Source: Chara braunii
Taxonomy: Eukaryota; Streptophyta; Charophyceae; Charales; Characeae
Length of the DNA stretch: 51,926 nucleotides
Direction of reading: 5' to 3'
Assembly: GCA_003427395.1 (NCBI GenBank)
Contig: BFEA01000304.1
Location: 940,928 to 992,853 of the forward strand
Part shown: piece after piece, positions 50,361-51,926 of the stretch
How positions within the stretch are numbered: the first letter of the stretch is position 1
How the letters are laid out: each line of letters starts with the position of its first letter
Made by a program: the position numbers and the translations under genes
Notes under the pieces: generated by a model
What the model saw: only the letters and a program-made list of their open reading frames with translations
What the model was told of the DNA's origin: nothing
Databases searched by the model: none

Positions 50361-51117
50361 TGTGCGTGCCCCCTTGTACAGACCCCCCCAAGCCAGACCA
50401 ACCCCCGCATCCCCCCACCAAAACCAAAATTTTATTGCAGATTCGGGGTCCTCTCGCCGAGCGCAGAACGACCCCGGTTTCAAAATAAAAATAAAAAAAT
50501 TCTGGGCGGTTCTTTTTCCTGCCCGATTTACCCGGGCGGCGCCCCCTGTCCCAACCGGCTGGGCCCAGCCCGGCAGGGCAGGCCCGGCCGGGCGGTGTCC
50601 TCACTCAGGTAATCTGTCAATTGGTATCAGTGGGGCGTGCATCAGATAACGAGCAAGAAAAAGAAAGATTTCTTTTTTTTTATCTGTCGATTGGTATTAG
50701 TGGGGCATCTATCAGATAACGAGCCGTTGCCAAAAAGAAACAAACGAATTTCTGTCATTTTCGAAAATGACAAAAATTTGCGGCAATGATGGCCTAATTG
50801 CTAGAAACCATCCTAAACCTAATTAGGCACAGAATCATGAATTTCGAAAAAATAATTTGGTAGTCCAGATTGGGAGAAATCACGAAATTCTTGAAAGTAC
50901 AAGAAAAGGAAATCGCAAGGTAATTCCAAAATGAAAATAAGTTATGAAAGGCCAATTCGTGATTTACAATAAGAAATTATGAACAAAAACCTAATGCTGG
51001 TGCGTTTTTATCGAGAAAACAGAAACCTGTGCTAACCCTAAGTTGCCAACTTCGTATGTTCAATATTGCAGAATTTCTGAAAATTTTCAAATTCCATGTT
51101 TCGTAGAAGTCGTGCAT

Positions 51118-51275
51118 TAGCAGAATTCCGGAATTTTCGGGATTCCGAAACTTGCGGAAGTCCCGAATTTGTGGAATTTCGGAAATCGTGGAATTTCAGA
51201 TTTCGCGGAATGCCAAAATATCGGGATTTCGAAAATCGTGGAATTCGGGTGCTCGCGGAATGCCGAAAGTTTCGA
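51118..51275. repeat. Field of GGAATTTCGG/TTCCGAAA-type degenerate repeats
   Basis: At least a dozen variants of GGAATTTCGG, GATTCCGAAA, GTGGAATTTCG and GCGGAATGCC in 160 bp. The words are close to self-complementary, so both strands look alike. Confidence 0.75.
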
Positions 51276-51502
51276 TCTTTCGAAAGTACCAACTTGAAAG
51301 GAGAACAACAAGATGTTTTTTTTTTTTTGGCAGGACTTAATCCATTAATTAGTCGCCAATCTTGATTAGGGTTAATTAGCGATTGCTTATCGCGGAGCAG
51401 CGCTAAGTAGTGATTAGCGATATCCGGGATTAGCGCTAATTTGCGCTAATCAAGATAGCAACTTGGAAAAAAATTCAGAAATTTGATCAATTTCCCCTAA
51501 GT

Positions 51503-51528
51503 AATCAATCAATCGATCAATCAATCAA
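51503..51528. repeat. Short (GATT)n tract in Gypsy-A2 leader
   Basis: ATCA/GATT tetranucleotides with one GATC variant, in the same place relative to the primer site as 615-716. Confidence 0.85.
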
Positions 51529-51563
51529 GTTGGTTCCTTGATTGGGCAGATCCTCTTTCGAGA

Positions 51564-51580
51564 GGTCTGCTCCGATACCA
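51564..51580 (-). other. Primer binding site of Gypsy-A2
   Basis: Minus strand TGGTATCGGAGCAGACC, identical to 580-596, three bases from the LTR end. Confidence 0.85.
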
Positions 51581-51583
51581 AAT

Positions 51584-51926
51584 TGTCGCATACCAATATG
51601 GTGCAGACCAGAACCAAGAACCGACCTCTCCCAGATAGAGCAAGATAGCACCAGCGGAAGATTGGAATACCAATCATCACACCCAATCAATGTCGAAATG
51701 CAGACTGGACATACATCATCATCATCACATGGTGGGAGTGGCCTGGCGCCACACACAGGGACGAAGGTGCCAGGCACAGACCATACACGGACGAGGAGAA
51801 GGGAGGAGAGACGAAGAAGTGGGGGGAGGAGATGAGAATGTCGTCAACCCAAATGTCGCCCACAATGTCTCTGTCCAAATGTCAAGTCTGAATCCAAAAA
51901 TGTCACAAAATCCCAATCTCACAAAT
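51584..51926 (-). repeat. Gypsy-A2 5' LTR, partial
   Basis: On the minus strand it ends ...TATGCGACA before the primer site. It shares TCTGCACCATA, GACATTGTGGG and GTCCGTG words in order with the left-edge LTR. Its 5' part lies outside the window. Confidence 0.75.

Larger units (their letters stand above)
50361..51563 (-). other. Gypsy-A2 leader, part next to primer site
   Basis: No gene. Contents: GC-rich stretch 50517-50600; a 45-bp unit duplicated at offset 70 (50611-50655, 50681-50725); AT-rich DNA; a TTCCGAA-type repeat field (51118-51275); AGCGCTAA palindromes (about 51400-51447); and a GATT tract at 51503-51528. Confidence 0.55.
42797..51926 (-). mobile_element. Gypsy-A2: chromodomain Ty3/gypsy element, inverted sister of A1
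   Basis: On the minus strand the order is 5' LTR (from the right edge to 51584), primer site, 2.5 kb leader, Gag (49030-47355), -1 frame Pol (47409-43536), purine tract and 3' LTR (43415-42797, truncated). Proteins are colinear with A1 throughout. Many in-frame stops and frameshifts make it defective. The LTRs are related to those of A1 but clearly diverged. Confidence 0.85.

Overview
The window looks like transposable-element-dense nuclear DNA of a eukaryote, most likely a streptophyte (green plant or charophyte alga). The evidence is Arabidopsis-type TTTAGGG telomere-like units (1164-1185), chromodomain-type Ty3/gypsy elements with initiator-Met-tRNA-like primer sites, L1-like LINEs with a reverse-transcriptase zinc-finger tail, a U6 snRNA relic and long CT/GA/GATT microsatellites. 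The species call is inference. I found no host protein gene, rRNA, tRNA or CRISPR array. Almost every coding stretch is a retroelement, and most are broken by stops and frameshifts.

Layout, left to right. (1) Gypsy-A1 (+): partial 5' LTR 1-576, primer site 580-596, leader with a GATT microsatellite, then leader, gag, pol and chromodomain from 11214 to 17736, purine tract, and a truncated 3' LTR 17905-18690. Its leader is split by LINE-I (-), 809-11196, which is flanked by a perfect 17-nt duplication. (2) A 160-nt orphan segment and a U6 snRNA retropseudogene (18851-18943). (3) Gypsy-B1 (+): LTR 18948-20264, primer site, leader and truncated gag to about 22166. Its RT/RNase H/integrase half resumes at 35403 and ends in an LTR at 38146-39149. 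Between the halves lie LINE-II (+, up to 34362) and about 1 kb of unassigned DNA. (4) The LTR at 38146-39149 is followed at once by a second primer site, leader and gag (Gypsy-B2, to 42531), a tandem LTR-internal-LTR-internal arrangement. (5) Gypsy-A2 (-): 3' LTR 42797-43415, pol and gag 43536-49030, a 2.5 kb leader full of compound microsatellites and inverted repeats, primer site 51564-51580, and 5' LTR 51584-51926. A1 and A2 are sister copies facing each other, so the window starts and ends in related 5' LTRs.

How the parts work. Gypsy-A makes a Gag with a CCHC knuckle in one frame and protease-RT-RNase H-integrase-chromodomain in the -1 frame. Both copies keep the heptamer GGGAAAC directly before the Gag UGA stop, with a hairpin at the same distance downstream. 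This is strong evidence that the family uses, or used, -1 ribosomal frameshifting to make Gag-Pol, and it is the most interesting signal here. LINE-II keeps a 1088-residue endonuclease-RT frame and has an unusually long ORF1 with a glutamine/histidine-rich domain of several hundred residues.

Two assembly gaps (19111-19395, 35501-35575) are flanked by near-identical sequence on both sides and are probably scaffolding artefacts.
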